Shown piece after piece: positions 27,301-40,900 of a stretch of 64,000 nucleotides of DNA; positions within the stretch are counted from its first letter, which is position 1; the number at the start of each line of letters is the position of its first letter. The DNA lies in contig JAQJZZ010000012.1 in the NCBI GenBank assembly GCA_030077755.1, positions 1,780,341 to 1,844,340 on the forward strand, read 5' to 3'. The notes below the pieces were generated by a model. That model made no database searches. It saw only the letters and a list, made by a program, of their open reading frames with translations, and was not told the origin of the DNA. This DNA is from Filosporella fistucella. Lineage: Eukaryota; Ascomycota; Leotiomycetes; Helotiales. The translations under genes and the position numbers were made by a program.

Positions 27301-28348
27301 GTATTTAAAGTTATCTTAGGCTATTAAAAGGCCCTGGCAATTTTAATATTTATTATTAAGAATGGACTAGTGCTTTATAGGTAAATAACCTATCTTAAAC
27401 CTTTAAATTATAATATTTATATGTTTCTTATAAGAATTATATAAACTCGGCTAATTATTAAAGACTAGCTTAAAGGCATTAAAGAAGGCCCGGTATTCCT
27501 TAAGATTCTTGCCTTTATAAAAAGGTAAGAAGATTGCCTTTTTTTTTATTTAAAGGAGAGGTTTACTCCTCGCTCCTAATCCGTTTACGGCTATATGCGG
27601 TCATTTATAAGAGGCTTAAAGCTATTATTCTTAGCATATAAATCACGGATATATATAGGCAATTGCATTATAAGGCTATAATTGGCACCCATTTTTATAA
27701 TAGGATAATATGCACGAGTAATAAATAAAGTATTATTAAGGCCTATTTAATTACTTATAAGGTTACCTTTAAGGTTTATAAACCTAATATATAACTAACC
27801 TTAAGGTATAAATCCTTTATTAAAGATAATAGCTTTATATACTTGCTTATTATAATTGGCATTTTCTTTAAGGCATTTAATAGCCTGCTTTAATTTATTA
27901 ATTATAATATTTTAAGTATATAACGCGTTAAGTCGAGCTACGTCCTTTTTATAATATTCTTAGAGAGTGGATATAGGAATAAGGGTAAGAATATAGGAGG
28001 GCTCTTAGGAAACCCTTAAAAGGGCACTAATCATTTTTATATCTTTTTATTCCTGCTTGGGCTAATGGCCTTTATCCGCTATATTAATAACCTAAGACTT
28101 AATCCTATTAATATATTTGCTAAGAGTTTTATTTTTTTTAGCAGCGGTCTTAAGGACCTCTATAATAATCGTTTTAAACAATTCGCTATTATAATTCCCA
28201 ATAATTTAAGAAGAAGCTTATTAGCGAGTTATAATATTAATAGCACGCGTGGCGATACCGGTAATAATAGGATTATTAGCAAATATAATATCAGTGGTTA
28301 AAAGGTTAATAAATTATATTTTTATCCTTAAAGATAAAGAATTTAAAA
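21376..28348 (-). mobile_element. Second, uninterrupted copy of X in inverted orientation (right arm)
   Basis: About 6973 bp, against about 7015 bp for the left copy once Y is removed. On the minus strand, from right to left: 5' leader and early gag (28348-27790, with the intact 78-codon frame 28065-28301 on plus), gag to about 26780, protease, reverse transcriptase (about 26000-25250), RNase H, integrase (about 24050-23250) and chromodomain (about 22830-22780). The RT active site reads YLDN here (about 25410-25395) but YLNN in the left arm, and the integrase core differs too, so the two arms took different RIP hits. The 3' antisense ORF is present at about 21560-22470 (plus). Confidence 0.85.
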
Positions 28349-28539
28349 TGTGAAACGTATAAATGGGAGGCAATTTAACGAGTAGAATTAATTATATTCT
28401 AATATAAGACTAAATTTTAGCTTATTAGAATGCTAGAATTAAATTATTTAAGGGGTGCCTAAAGGGTTCCTATGAATTGCCGAATATAACCGAATAGTCG
28501 AGGTTATATAAAACTATAATTCCAATTATATACCTGATA
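28349..28539 (+). repeat. Fourth copy of the 190-bp end repeat, flanking X on its 5' side
   Basis: It starts TGTGAAACGTATAAATG and ends ATACCTGATA. It is inverted relative to the copy at 21187-21375, so the right-hand X is bracketed by inverted, not direct, 190-bp repeats. It is not followed by the 530-bp core present at 1365-1894; another gypsy element begins instead. Confidence 0.75.
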
Positions 28540-31500
28540 AAAGAGGAAAAAAAGGGGAATTAAAAGGGGAAAAAAACCTTAAATGCTATAAAGAAAGAGA
28601 TACCCCGAGCTATAAGACCTTTAAGGCAAATAAGATTAAAGGAAGCTTATATTATAAAATAATAACCTATTATTTATTAAATAATAAAGGAATAATTAAA
28701 GGAAGCCAAGATTAATACCTAATTAAAACCTATTATAAGAAATAAGAAATAAGGAATTAAATAGAAAGCCTTTAATAAGAAAACTTAGCACGCTAAAAGA
28801 AAAGACTAATATATTATTAAATATTAGCTTTATAAGAGAGTTTATTAAAAAGATCCCTAAATAGGAGAATTATAGGAAATAATTTAAAGAAAAAATACCC
28901 TAATTTATAAGAGCCGAGAATAGCAATTAATAGGGATTAAAAATAATAAAATAATTATATTTAAAAAACCCTTTAAGGTCGAGCTAAGAGGACCGGCCTA
29001 AGGAACGTTTTAGAGACTAATAAAGATTAATGGAAAGAGAATATTTTAATAAAGCTTTTATGGATATAAAGCATAAAATCAAGTATATAATACTTATTAA
29101 ATTATTCTCGCTTAAATAGAGCCCTTGGCCCCGCAATTATATAAGTATTAAACCTTATATAAATAAGACGTAAAAAACCATTTTTGGCAAAATAATATTA
29201 TAAGAACGCTATATAATAAAGGAATTATAGAGGGATTTATAGGACTAATACTTTATTTAAGAGAAATATACTAGGTTATATACTTAGACCCGGATATTCA
29301 AATATGGACGGATATAAAAATCCGCAAGCAAATAAAAGCTAAAAGGTATTAAAATACCCTAGCCAGAAATTAAGGACTACCGGGAGCGAGATATGCGCTA
29401 TGGGAAGCATAAATAAAAGATAATTATATATAAATATATACCTAAGGAAATATAAAAAACCAATTAAAGCAATAATAAATTATAGAATAATAAGGAACTT
29501 TATATTACTAAAAATCATATTATTTATTAATATATTAATTAGGGTTACCAAGGATTTATACCCGCTATTAATAATTGACGGATTATTAATTAATAACCAA
29601 GGAAGGTTAATTAATATGCAAATAATATTAATCCATATAAGGACGGAAAAAGGATATAAGGAGGAAATATAATTTAATATTATTAAAATAGGGCGATATT
29701 AGATTATCCTCAGGATGCTATAGCTAAAATAGCATAAACCCACTATTAATTAAAAGGCAAGGATAATAATCCTTAAGAATTGCTTATATAATAAGATATT
29801 ATAAGTTAAATATAAGAACTTAAAACTTAGCTAGCGAGAAGCATATGCCACTTTTATAAAGGAGCCAAAATATTTACCTTAGGATTTATTATTAGGTTAA
29901 ATATCTAAGGAATATAGAGAATTTAATAAGCTATTTTAAAACAAAATAAGCCCGAAAGCATTATTAGCATATAAGTTATAAGATTATGCGATTGAAATTA
30001 TAAAAGAAAAGAAGCTATTATTTAGAATTATATATAAATTCTTAAAGGAAAACTAGAAGACACTTAAGAAATATATTAATAAAAATCTAAAGAAAGGGTT
30101 TATATAATTATTTAAATCACTAGTAATTAGCCCAATATTATTTATATTAAAGAAAGAAGAAGAGTTAAGATTATATATAAATTATAAAAAATTAAATAAA
30201 ATAACGGTTAAGGACTATTTCCCGCTATTATTAATAAATGATTTAAGAAATTACTTATAAGAAGCAAGGATATTCACCTAGCTTAACTTAAAAAGGGCTT
30301 TTAACCTAATTAAAATTAAGGAAGGGGATAAATAAAAAATAATATTTTAAATGCTATAAGGATTATATAAATATTAGGTCATGCCCTTTAGGCTAACCAA
30401 TGCCCTAATAATCATATAAAGGGTTATAAATAATATTCTCTCACACTTATTAAATATGTGCTATATTATATACCTAAATAATATATTAATATACTCAAAG
30501 GGCGCTTAATAATACGTTAAGGATATCCGAGCTATATTAATAGCACTTAAGATAATTAACTTTAAACTTAAATTAAAAAAGTATTTCTTTTATAAGATAA
30601 AGGTAACCTTCCTTGGGTTTATTATTAGTATTAATGGACTTAAAATAGACCTTAATAAGGTATAAACGGTCCTTAACTAAAAGGAACCATCTTATATAAA
30701 AGACGTGTAATCTTTCTTAGGATTTATTAATTATTATAAAAGATTTATAAAGGGATACTTAAATATAGCGGTACCGCTAACCGAATTAATAAAGAAGGAC
30801 CTAACCTTTAAATGAAATAATAAGGCAAATAAGAGTTTTATAAAACTCAAGAAAGCATTTATAAAAGCCCCGGTCCTAATTACTTATAAATCCTAATTAC
30901 CAATTAGGGTTAAAATAGACTCTTCCGATTATGCTATTAAAGCTATGCTTAGCTAGCCTAATAAGTAAGGAAAATAATAATTAGTCGCTTATTATTCCTG
31001 CAAATTATTATTAATAAAATTAAATTATGAAATCTATAATAAAGAACTATTAGTAATTATAAATGCTTATAAGGAATAGAGGATATACTTAAAGGGTATA
31101 CCTAATCCAGTTCAAGTATTAATAAATTATAAGAACTTAATTTATTTTACTATAATAAAGGAATTAAATAAATAATAAATATAATAAGCAAAAACTCTAG
31201 CTATTATCAATTTATGCATTTCTTATATAAAAGGAATAAAAAATGCTAAGGCGGACGCCTTTAACTAAAAACTAAAATATCTTAAAAATAAGATATATGT
31301 TTTTTATATAATATTTAAGGCAAAAGGAAAAACCTTAATATATAATAAAATAAAACTAATAATATTCGCTAAGCTAAGCATAAGCCCTTAAGACGAGCGC
31401 TTATAAAGTAAATATTAAAGGAATAAGGATAAATGGAATATTAAGATTATATAAGAATAATTTATACTTGAGAATAAAATCTTATCATATAATAATTGAA

Positions 31501-33650
31501 TATTTATGCTATTAGCACTTAAGAAGAAATTTATTATTAAATATTATAGCCTATTAGCTCATAGATATTAGGGTATCTTTAAAATAATAAAAAGAATATT
31601 TATGGATTATTACTTTTTAGGAATAAGAAAAATGATTAAAGAAATTATTATTATATATAATACTTGCATTTGGAATAAGTCTTCCTAATAAGCTCTAAAG
31701 AGTATATTAAAGTCACTAGAAACGCCTTTATAATTATAAAAGTTTATTGCTTAAGACTTTATAATTAAACTTCCTCCTTTTAAAAAACTAATTATAAATA
31801 AGGTATATAACTCTATTCTTATTATTATAAATAAGCTTATCAAATATGCATATATAATATTATACTTAAAAGCAAATATAGCCGAGAATTTAGCATATAT
31901 ATTTATAAAGATTATTATTATTAATTATAGGATATTAAAAGAAATTATTTTAAACTAAGATAAGCTTTTTACTTTAAAATTTTAAATAATACTTATTATA
32001 TTACTTAAAATAAAGCATAAATTATTAATATCATTTTACCTATAAATAAACGGTTAAATGGAACGCTTAAATTAAATCATAGAAATATATTTATAATATT
32101 ATATAAACTATTAATAAGATAATTAAATAAAAATGCTTCCCACCGCGCAATTTGCATATAATAATAAAAGTATAAAAATGATTTAGGTTTTATTATTTTA
32201 TGTCAATTATAGCTATAACCTAATAGCTTATAAAATACTTAAGCCGACTTTGGTTATAGCTAAAAAAGCTATTATGCAAGTAAACCAATTAAAATTGCTA
32301 TATTAAGAACTCGTAAAAAATATACGGTTTTTCGCGAAGAAATTAGCATTATATTATAATAAAGGACGTAATATAAAATTTATGCTTAAAGAAGAGGATA
32401 AAGTTTATTTAATTTATTATAATATTTAAATAAAGCGACCAAATAATAAATTAAACCATAGGAAATTAGGATTATTTAAAATTATTAAAATTAAAGGATT
32501 AATAAATTATTAATTCTAATTACTTAAGAATATAAAAATATACCTAGTATTTCATATTTCCTTCCTTAAATTAGCATTATTAAGAGCATTACCTATTCTT
32601 AATATTAAGATAAAACTAGTTAACCCGCTTATAAAATATAAAATAAAGGAAATCTTAAACTATAAAATAATTAATAAAACCGCCAAGTATTTAATTAAAT
32701 AAAAGGATTACTTATGCTTAAAAAATATATAAAAACCTAAGTTAAACCTTTATTACCCTAAATTCCTTAATAAGTTTTATTAATAAAGTTTAAATCTGCC
32801 TAAAAGGCTTTATTAAAAAGGTTAAGTAGCGCTATAGTATTAAAAGGGGTAAAGACGGGAGCCTTAAGCTTAAAGGCAAGGAACCAATTATTAAGAAAAG
32901 ATTTTAGGGATTCCGGAATTAATATGGGTTTTAAGGGAAAAGTGAGAAGAGGTTTCCGAGGGACTGTTTTGCCGTATATAAAACGATAAATAAGACTAGA
33001 ATTAATCTTATCATAATTACCGTTATCGCAATAATGCTTTTGCTTTATGCGCATGCACTCGGAATAATGTTAAGAAATAAAGAGGTCTAAAAAATAATGC
33101 TATGAAAGGCTATAATAATATAAGTAAGGAATAGCCAAGCAAGCAAAATTTTCAATATATAAAATAAGGGCAATGCGCTCTTTCTTTTTCCTTTAAGCCT
33201 TATTTAAGGTATTATTATTTTATTAAAAAGACATATTATTAGAAAAAATAGCCATTAGTAGCTAGCGGGATTTTTATTTATAATATAAGCGTATTGGATT
33301 ATGCTAAACCTAAAAGGGGGATAATATTATAGTTATGAAATTATTATAATAATAAAATAAAGGATATGCTATCTCTTAATAATTCTAGGAACCGCGTAAG
33401 GAAATATTACGGGAAAGCAATTATGTAATGGATCCCTAAATCCTTATAAGCGAGATAGCAAAGGGGGATCCACAGATTTAATTTAAAGGAATTCACGGAT
33501 CCAATTAAGAATAAAGGTTTTATATAAGACTAATACTTCTATTATTAAATAGGAGCTTTGTACTTAACTTTAAATAATATTTTTTATATTTAATAATATT
33601 ATAATTAAAACGTCTTTATAATATATCTATTCCTTACCTAAAATTATTAT
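28540..33650 (+). mobile_element. Third Ty3/gypsy element, RIP-degraded, lacking an obvious 5' LTR
   Basis: Plus-strand order: gag-like region (about 28600-29500); protease region; reverse transcriptase (about 29990-30500), with the active site YLNNILIY at about 30469-30492 where the family has Asp-Asp; RNase H (about 30850-31250); integrase (about 31560-32200) with ...YAYIILYLKAN and INGQMERLN-like segments; and an integrase C-terminal/chromo-like tail to about 32780. A purine run AAAAGGGGG at 33312-33320 looks like a polypurine tract, so a 3' LTR probably starts just after it and reaches about 33650. I found no matching LTR near 28540, so the 5' end is likely truncated. The family differs from X and Y. 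Confidence 0.75.
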
Positions 33651-35284
33651 ATGAGCACCGGCCTATATAATAACCGTTATAGCAAGCCAATAAATAGGAA
33701 TCTCCCTTAATTAATATAACTTAAGATATCCTTTATAATTAGCTCTCTTAATATAATATGGAATTCCTTAAAAAAGGCTTTAAGATTAATAGATTTGCAT
33801 TTAACCCTAATAAATTATTTAAGGAAAGTAATAAATATTTTAAATTATTTAAGGTTAGAATTAGCGAATTCTTTATGGATTATAAGAGCGAATTTAGTAT
33901 ATAATTTCTTATTAAGGTATTCGGATAGGCCTTTAATTTATTATTATTTAATTTAATTAGCATATTTTAAGAGCCTCTAGATTTTATTAGCTTTTAAGAT
34001 TTTATAATTATTATACATTTCTTTAAAATAACGTGTAAATTCTTTAATATAAGTTTTATTAAAGTATAATATGCCTTTATTCCTTGGTATTAGCATGAGG
34101 CTAAAGTAATTAATAATATTAAGGATAATAATAGGAAGTGCTTTAAATTTATTATTATTTATTAGTGCTAATATATCCGTTTTGGTAATATTATCCATTT
34201 TAAGAGTTTTTATATTATTTTTGATAAATATAATTATTAGTTTTATAATAAATATATTAAATAATAGTTTTAATATCGGGAATAAAGCTATTATATCTTA
34301 TATCTTTTTTATTAAATAATAATTTTTTTAAATATAAGCATTAAGCTTATAAAGAGTCTGGTTTAATTCCCTTATTTTTTCCCTTAAAATATCTTTATAT
34401 TTTAGGAATAATATTCCTTTTTTTAATATTTAAAGATATTTTATTAAAATATTTAAAAGGAGCTTTATCAATTTAAGCCATAAGTTATATAATATAATAT
34501 AAACTCTAATATATCTTAAAATGGTTTAATATATTAATTCCTTTATTAGACTCTAGGTTTTAAATAGTCTTAAAAGGTTTAATCCCTTATATAATTCATT
34601 TCGGTTATTGATTATATATGGAATTATAGAGTTTTTAAAGGCGTTTTGCAATAAGAGCTTTTTCTCTAATATTATTATAATAAGCTTAAACCTTTAAATA
34701 TTCTTAAGGTCTCTGGCATAGCTTATATTTTATTTGTGTTATAGCATCTTATAAATGCTAATAACTTTAAAGCTTTTATTCTTATAGCTAGAAATCATAT
34801 AAATAAATTTCTTATAATAAAAGGATATATAAAAATAGAGTCTTTAGTTTTTTTCCTTGCATAGGTTACTAATATAAATAAAACTATAAATAATATAATA
34901 AATAAAAAAAAGGTAAGTAGCTAGTGGTCTTTAGTAATTATGGCATTATTATTTAAGTCTCTAAGTATAAAAGATTAAGCCTTAGAATAATATGATAAAA
35001 TATTAGAAAATAGCTAAACACGTGCCCTACTTGATTAATATAATAAATACTAATTTCAGAGCCCTTTTATAATAATTGCTTAAGGAAGCTTTAAAAGTTA
35101 TATAAATTATTATTAAATTTTAATAAAAAAGATTTTATCTTAAGATTAAATTAATATACTTTACTTATTTAATTTTTTATAATTTATATATAATCTTTTC
35201 TTTCTTCCTTTCTTAAATATAAATAAAGTTAAGCTTATTATTAGCGATTTTAATACTTATATAAACCCTTATTTTAGGTTATAG
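33650..35284 (-). mobile_element. Retroelement gag fragment, RIP-degraded
   Basis: A surviving 73-residue frame at 33977-34198 (minus) ends in a YFNK..IKEFTRYFKEM.NNY pattern that resembles the start of fungal retrotransposon gag, where relatives have a 'YFDG...FL..F...C.DY' layout. The preceding minus-strand sequence (34200-34560) continues as a Lys/Leu-rich coil-like region with stops. No pol can be followed. The AT-rich sequence ends sharply at about 35285, where the gene island starts. Confidence 0.45.
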
Positions 35285-35729
35285 TCTTGCTAGGGACTCA
35301 ACTTCCAGTGGCTGTGTTCCCTATACTATTGCTATAGTGGAAGCTTTCCAAGTGAATTGATAAAGACTAGGTACTTCCGAACTTTTTGATTGACCATCTA
35401 ACTTTGTTCTGCAATTAAAGATAGCTCTGAGACCACGAGCAGCATTAATGCCAACAAGCTGTACCTATACATGTACCCAGCTCATTTTATAATCCAATAT
35501 CGATCGGACGAGTGCAAGACTGTTCCTTAGGTAATTCGGATCTGGAATATTTGGCCCGTGCGTGCGTGCGCTTGTCCAGAGCTGAGTTTTCTAGAATCGT
35601 ACGAAGCTTTCCGTCAACAACGTTAACATATATATGTGCGATCATATGGCTAGTCTATTACGCATATTTTCATTGCCTTCACAATCTAAACATTTCAGGA
35701 ATGCAAAACAAATATAACGAAGCTTGGGA

Positions 35730-37618
35730 GAGATGCATCACACCATTGTACCCCCAAATTCAAAGGTTGTACGTATGGGTACGCCTCAATGCCTCACAAT
35801 ATTGGATCCTCGCAAAGGCGTTCCAGTAACGGACTGCATAAGCATATCAAACATTAGACCGCTTCGATTATTACCCAGACAGCCGACATTTCAGCCCTCT
35901 GTCGCACCTTCCCGAACTGAAAAGATGCCGTCCTATCAGCCCAATGCGTGGGCATATAGTTGTGCGATATTAGCCGCAGAGCCTCATGCGGTAGAGTTGG
36001 GAACACAGAAGGATGTTACGGGTAGAGCGCGAGGCATATGCCCGTGAGAGCTCAGACATCCTTTGATTTATCAATTCACTTGGGCCTTTTCACTGCCATA
36101 CAACATGATGGATTCATCCGCTGTGGATCATGACTTCAACAACTTCTGGGGCACCGTCCTGGGTGTAACGGAGCTGCACAATCGTCCAATCGCTGCTGCT
36201 CTCACGAAGCAGCACTGGGAAGATCCTGGGAAGGCTGGAATGAATTACAACAAAACACTGTCACAATACATAGACATGTTCCAGTAAGCGTAGCTTGAAT
36301 TAGGATCTTATTGCCAGCAAAGCTAACGTACAAAAGGAACTTCTTTCTTGGGACACTGCCGATCTCTTTCCACGGCCATGTCAGTGATGCTCTATGCCCA
36401 GTTACTACGATGGGAATTCTTATGCGGCTGGCCATCTTCTCGCGAACCGATGCTCCTGAATCTATACACGTACCTTCCATCTTGAGTAGGACAGAGCTTG
36501 CGACGATTTTGGGCGTCACCGAACGACATTTAGAAAACCCAAGATGGGCACTTGTCGAAGGTGCATATGCCGCCGGCTTTGGATCTGTTGTAAGTTTATC
36601 AATACTCAGTTCAAGCTTCTCTCTGAAGACATCTTTGTAGGCAAATCTCAGTGCACACGCCCCATTCCACGACCATGCTACGGGCAACTTAGCTTTCAGA
36701 ATCAAACTCGTCAACATGAAGAAGGACGAGCTTCCGGTTCTGCTTCAGCAGCTACAGAAGCAAGGTTGTATTGGCGTCGTTGTGGAAATTGTATGCAACC
36801 AATCCAATGGCCGTGTGATAACTCCGAATGAATTGCACGACCTGAGCAACGCTTGTCGAGAGTGCGGTCTAATACTGGCCGTCGATGAGACCATAACAGC
36901 AATAAGATGTGGTGCACCTTTTGCTTACCAGAGACCGGAATACGAAAGCAGCACCAAGCCGGATCTTGTTTTCTTTGGCAAAGCCTTAGGTGCACAAGGA
37001 ATCGCTATAAATTTCGACGGGCCGTACATGATTCGACTTGGCATTGATGCACCGTCAAGGAGGCGGCAGGCGGTACTGGATTGGCAGGCTGTTGTCACCA
37101 AGGCAGTGACCCTGCCGATACTCCTCGATGCAATAGGTGTGCTCGAAATGGCTACGGCTGGAAATTGGGTCGACCGAGGGAAGATCATCGGCCAGCATCT
37201 CAGAGAAATTGCTATTCAGAGAGCACACTCGATGAAAGAGAAGGATGATATTGAATTAAAAAACATTGGAGGCCTTGATAGCTTCATCTTTGTACACAAG
37301 GCAGTGGCAGCCACGTTTCTTGTCATGGGCGCTTTTGTTGCAGGCCCGCAAGTGAAATGGGTGCGCTGGCTGCCCAGGATGGACGGCCACTTGACGAACA
37401 GACAGACTATCGAATCAATCATGTCGAAGACCGGGCTAGAGAAAAGGAGACAGATATCGGATTCTTTCGAAAGAGAAGGCCTGCACCCTCAATGGTGTTG
37501 CTTCTGTGGAACCTGGGCACGGGGAACATCCTATCCTTGGTGCAAAAATTGTTGCATCGATGCCTGTGACTCTGAGGAGTGCATTCGTCAACTGCAAGCT
37601 CACATGTGTCTTCGATGA
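35730..37618 (+). CDS. Class III aminotransferase-like protein (PLP fold type I), model incomplete or gene degenerate
   Basis: The 36716-37618 frame holds the PLP-binding core of a class III aminotransferase. LAVDETITAIRCGAPFA (about 36872-36922) carries the Asp that contacts the PLP ring nitrogen. KPDLVFFGKALG (about 36956-36991) carries the Schiff-base Lys. A C-terminal subdomain runs to about 37420. A phase-0 intron at 36590-36640 (GTAAGT...TTGTAG, 51 nt) joins this frame to 36311-36589, which has a KRNFFLG...SFHG segment like the family's 'SYHG' region. Further upstream, LTILDPRKGVPVTDC (35780-35840) resembles the N-terminal 'lylTl.DG' strand. I could not connect 35850-36310 in one frame, so extra introns or disabling changes are possible. 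The last 60 residues (about 37490-37600) are Cys-rich (CCFCG, CKNCC, CDSEEC), unusual for this family. Convergent with the NLR gene. Substrate unknown. Confidence 0.6.
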
Positions 37619-37927
37619 AAGCTGGACCTTATTGTCGCCTGGACTGCGAATGATACTAATGGTATTGAATCTGGTTTACGTCGAATTTCTTTTGGCCTAA
37701 GCTGAACTCGCAGAGGTCTTAGGCACCTCTGGAACCAAATTTGGCCACAGCTTCATTTTTTTGTTCATTTCATCATGATTCGCTACGGTAATCCACAGAA
37801 ATTGTCTTTATTATCGATTGCCGTGGAGCAGGATTCTGAAATTCAATCACTATGTACCTGGCTTGTTCCTTACGAATATTGGCATTTTTGAATTTTACAA
37901 TAGTCATGGAAATGCCTCTCACGTCCT
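37619..37927. other. Intergenic region between convergent genes
   Basis: This 309-bp gap lies between the stop codons of the aminotransferase-like gene (+) and the NLR-like gene (-). It must hold both 3' untranslated regions. I see no further gene; short frames that cross it are shadows. Confidence 0.5.
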
Positions 37928-40900
37928 TTATCTTACTTCTCCAACCCAAAGCTTTCCGTACTGACTCATTCGAACACATTTCAATGGCACGATATGGTCA
38001 AACAACACCGACTCATGGGTGGTCTCAGAAACTTCGATCGTAAAAAGATGCCGCCACTGATCCAACATCTTGAATGACTCTGCTCTGTGAGCTTCAGCTT
38101 CATTCTTTCCGAACTCTCTTTCCACTTCTGACAGAGCGTATAGACACCGAGCTTTGCACTCCTCTGGGTAAGGGTCGCGGACATCTGTACTGAGCGACTG
38201 AAGGAGCATTTTCTCGGCATCGAGGGGCCGGCCGTCTTTGTAGGCCAGCATACCTTGGATGTAATATACATCCAGATTGAACGGATGCATCGGCCGATAA
38301 AGGACCTTTCTAGAAACGGCTACTTTGGCAGCGAGCTCCATCGCGTCCTTAATTTGGCCAGAGTTGGCAAGCATACCCGTCAGGTAGAGCCGGAATTTCT
38401 GCACCGTGCCTGAATTGGGCCCGTAGGCCGGATCCTCCTCCACTAGCTTCAAAGCGTGACGCGCGAGCTCTAAGGCTTCTTTCGACCTCTTCTGTGCAAG
38501 CCGAACAAATGCCATATTCTTGATTCCTTCGGCAAACTCGAAAGGAATATCTTTCTCCGACCATTGTCGTTTGATAGCCAATGACCTTTGAAAGCACTCC
38601 TCGGCAGCCTCATAACTCTCACTTTCGAGACGCATCCAACCTTTATCGTTCCATGCATTTGACAACAGAAGCTGTTCTTCTTGGGAGTGTGGAAGAGGAA
38701 GCTCGGCGTTGTGTTCTTGGCGGAGGATCAGTATATCATCGAAGAGCGGAATAGTTCGATGGAGCTCGCTAATGCCAATTGTATTCCAAAGAGATCCGAT
38801 CGCGACGCCAATGTTCGCTCGGAGGCGTCGCAAGTGCTGGTTCTCTTTCAGGAGACATATCTTGCCAGCTGTTTCCAAGATACCAACCCCTTCGAGTCCC
38901 ATGTTACGATCCCACATGTAGTACCCGGCATCGCAAAGCAAATCTGCAAAGCTTGCAGTTCCTGTCAAAGGGGGGTTGGTTCCCGAATACATTGTGTGAA
39001 GGGTCAATACATGAGGAAGATAGCGTTCGTATATAGACCACTTATTGTTCACTGGGACGCCTATCGGGGACTGGACTGGAAATGCGTTTCGGATGATTTT
39101 CATTGTTCTTTCGAAAACCGTTTGTCGCACGGTCTTGTCCCGATCCAGGCGAAACAACAAATGTTTTTGCAGACTTCGGTGTATAGCAAAGGCTGGCTCT
39201 TCTGGATCTCCCTGAGTTCGTACTAGGTGACGACAGAGCATTTCAATTCTGATTTGATCAAATCTATGCATGTCAGCTGGGTTGGCACTGCTAGATGCTA
39301 TGAATGTCATACTCAATAGGATCGCAGTCTCTTTCGCTCAACAGCATTCCTTCTGGAATGGAGTCCGGGTTCAACATAGCGAGGACATCCATCAATGATC
39401 GTGCTTCTGGGCCTAGTGCAGAGAGGGCGATGTCCCATACAGCATCCAAGGTGCGCTCGTACTGTTGCGTTGTAGATTGTCGAGAGTCCAGCGACCAGAC
39501 ACGAGATGCGTTCCTACGTTCTCTGAAAAGATCCAGGAAGTACGAGAATGACCGTCCCGACTGGTCGACATATCCTGCAACATGGGCTATGGCAATTGGG
39601 AGTCCTTCGAGCTCCCTCGAGATTATCCTGGCATTGTCGATGTCTCCCAGATAGAGCTTGCTTTGCTTGTCGCCATGATCAAGATATTTCAGTAGCAGCT
39701 TAGCGCCATCTTCTTCTGTCAATGCATCTAGTTGAAGCGAAAATGTAGAGCAATGTTTGACGTTTTGATTTTGCGTGGTAACTATGACAGCACCGTGGGC
39801 GTAGGTAGGCCAATAGGACTTGATGCTTGACCAATCTAAGACATTATCAAAGACTAGAAGCCAATCTGTATCTTGAAGGGTTGTCAGCAAAAGGTGCTAT
39901 GAAGTAGAAGATGCCTTACGTGTAGAAAGCCATTTCTGGGCCAAGATTATCAACTGTGTTTGGTCTTGGATCTCGCTGTCCTGGGCAAGATTGAGAACTT
40001 GCGCAATGCGGCTGAAGGTCTCTGCCAACTCGGGCGCCGTCTCCGCACGGAGCCAGAAGGTAACACGCTCTGATTTTGGAAACCTATAGACAAACTCAAG
40101 AGCTGTCTGTGTTTTGCCCACGCCGCCCATTCCGTGTAAGACGCAAGATCGGGTACCACACCCCGTCCCACCTTCAGCGGGATAGAGTCCCTCTTCCATG
40201 GACTTCAACAGATCATCGCGGCATACAAACGAAGAGTTCCGACCGAACGGCAGAGTGGTGCCCTTAGCTTGTGTTCCTTCGAATCGTGGGAGGAATGTTT
40301 GCGTCATCGTTTGCTGGAAATTTGTTGTGGTTTGAATGTGGGCGAAGTTCACTTCTCTCTCAAAATTTGCCTTGTCGTGTTCAACTGCTCGAATCGCTTC
40401 ATCAAATGATCTTTTAACAGATCCTCCGTTCAAATAGACGCTGCTGATGTTCACTTCGTATGTCAGAAGAAAGTAATACCCCTACGGCATGGAGTCCTAC
40501 CAAAGGCCTTTCTTTCTAAATACACAATTGCATCGATGCACGCCCCTATATATATTCTGCACACATCTTTGAGAGTCGCTTGGAGTCGCGGATGATGAGG
40601 AAACATGGCAACGTATTCGCTACATCTCGGGAGAGTCTTCGTAAAGTCTCCGAAAAGCTCAGCAATACGTGCCAATGTTCCATAAGAGTTATTCGCGCTC
40701 TTCAAATCAGCGGTCAGCTAGAGTATGATGTGGTAATATCGCACTTGTACAGACCTCTAGGAGTAGCTGTGTCAAGCCCCATGCCAGCGTAGAGAACATG
40801 TTGGCCTGCATAATAGAAGACATTGCGCTTGTAAATGACTGTAGTCCGGTAACAGCAGGTCTGATCCAAGCAAGTATCTTGATCGATCGTTTGCCTTCAT

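Noticed and set aside
36202..36717. 171-codon minus-strand frame
   Set aside because: It overlaps the aminotransferase frame and its spliced exon; the plus strand carries recognisable motifs and this one does not.
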